Of a stretch of DNA of 64,000 bases, positions 63,628 through 64,000 are shown piece by piece. Within the stretch, counting starts at the first letter, position 1; each line of letters begins with the position of its first letter. This DNA is from Melioribacter roseus P3M-2. GTDB taxonomy: Bacteria > Bacteroidota > Ignavibacteria > Ignavibacteriales > Melioribacteraceae. The notes below the pieces were generated by a model. It saw only the letters and a list, made by a program, of their open reading frames with translations. It was not told the DNA's origin and ran no database searches. The translations under genes were made by a program, and so were the position numbers. The DNA is taken from contig NC_018178.1 of NCBI RefSeq assembly GCF_000279145.1, forward strand, positions 62,001-126,000. The letters are read 5' to 3'.

Positions 63628-63921
63628 TTACTGTTTCTTTAAATTTAGCGGTTCAATCGGAAACTTACCCGAAATTTTATCCGAAGGGCGAGGTATAATA
63701 ACCTCCGACAAAACATTTCCGATATTCGAAGCGGCCTGAACGCCCGCGTCGACGGCGGCTTTAACCGCCGCTACGTCGCCTCTAATAATAATGCTTACTC
63801 TTCCGCCGCCAACTTTGACCCATTGCGCCAATCTTATATTAGCGGATTTAACGGCTGCATCGGCAGCTTGAATTGCGGCTGTAAAACCCAAAGTTTCTAT
63901 GATGCCCAATGCTTCCAGCAT
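63628..63921 (-). CDS. BMC-H shell protein
   Basis: Hexameric facet protein of 97 residues: LGIIETLGFTAAIQAADAAVKSANIRLAQW, GGGRVSIIIRGDVAAVKAAVDAGVQAAS, IPRPSDKI, then a short extra C-terminal tail. GGAG ribosome-binding site six bases upstream; it begins nine bases after the stop of the preceding partial gene, so it continues an operon entering from the right edge. Confidence 0.95.
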   Translation of the reverse strand: MLEALGIIETLGFTAAIQAADAAVKSANIRLAQWVKVGGGRVSIIIRGDVAAVKAAVDAGVQAASNIGNVLSEVIIPRPSDKISGKFPIEPLNLKKQ

Positions 63922-63930
63922 GTTACGCTC

Positions 63931-64000
63931 CTATTTGTTTAACATTAATAATTCGAATACTTCCTCGTGAGCCGAGGGTATGATGTTTGTGCAGACCAGT
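63931..64000 (-). CDS. 3' end of a gene entering from the right, possibly a BMC shell protein
   Basis: Only the last 22 codons are visible (ending NIIPSAHEEVFELLMLNK, then TAG). The IIPSAHEEVFELL pattern resembles the IPRPHxxLxxxL end of BMC-domain proteins, so a BMC-T or further BMC-H protein is plausible. Frame choice rests on the stop lying nine bases before the next start and on amino-acid composition. Confidence 0.45.
   Translation of the reverse strand, partial: LVCTNIIPSAHEEVFELLMLNK

Overview
The window reads as a chromosomal segment of an Ignavibacteria-type bacterium (Bacteroidota/Chlorobiota group; Melioribacter-like is my best guess). This is inference from three things. Secreted proteins end in a type IX secretion (T9SS) sorting domain with NYPNPFNP-type motifs. 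Two tRNA promoters match the Bacteroidota TTG/TAnnTTTG pattern, yet many genes keep strong Shine-Dalgarno sites. Plant-pectin catabolism is joined to a bacterial microcompartment (BMC) locus of the kind described in Planctomycetes/Verrucomicrobia. No transposase, integrase, CRISPR array or rRNA was seen.

Left part (1-15,200), core housekeeping, almost all on the minus strand: a cut-off exo-muramidase (NamZ family), an Ig-like lipoprotein, mltG, tsaD, a proline dehydrogenase, coaE, rny, a candidate 6S RNA, zapA, a short coiled-coil protein, pheT, pheS, rplT, rpmI, infC and thrS. infC appears to start at ATC. A strong terminator hairpin lies between rplT and pheS.

Middle (15,200-17,050), a tRNA knot: intact tRNA-Val(GAC), tRNA-Leu(TAA) and tRNA-Met/Ile2(CAT). 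The Val and Met genes each sit beside a tandem array of broken copies of themselves: five 136-bp units carrying the Val 5' part, and five 110-bp units carrying the Met 3' half plus terminator. In both arrays the same small GC hairpin (CCCG-YC-(T)-AAG-K-CGGGT) replaces or interrupts tRNA sequence. This is the most unusual structure in the window.

Right part (17,050-64,000), one long minus-strand programme for pectin, chiefly rhamnogalacturonan I. Extracellular enzymes: PL11, PL9, PL26 and PL22 lyases; GH28, two GH105, GH106, GH2, GH31 and GH115 hydrolases; CBM/PKD and unknown T9SS surface proteins. Uptake: a TonB-dependent receptor without SusD, and RhaT. Rhamnose entry: RhaM, RhaA, RhaB. A LacI-family regulator lies between the sugar genes and the BMC operon. 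The BMC operon holds two BMC-H and three BMC-P shell proteins, a CoA-acylating aldehyde dehydrogenase and a class II aldolase (each with a predicted encapsulation helix), acetate kinase, LutC and a fused LutB-LutA protein.

Inferred flow: RG-I -> L-rhamnose -> L-rhamnulose -> L-rhamnulose-1-phosphate -> (in the BMC) DHAP + L-lactaldehyde -> lactyl-CoA -> (phosphotransacylase not in window) -> lactyl-phosphate -> lactate + ATP by the acetate kinase -> pyruvate by LutBA/LutC.
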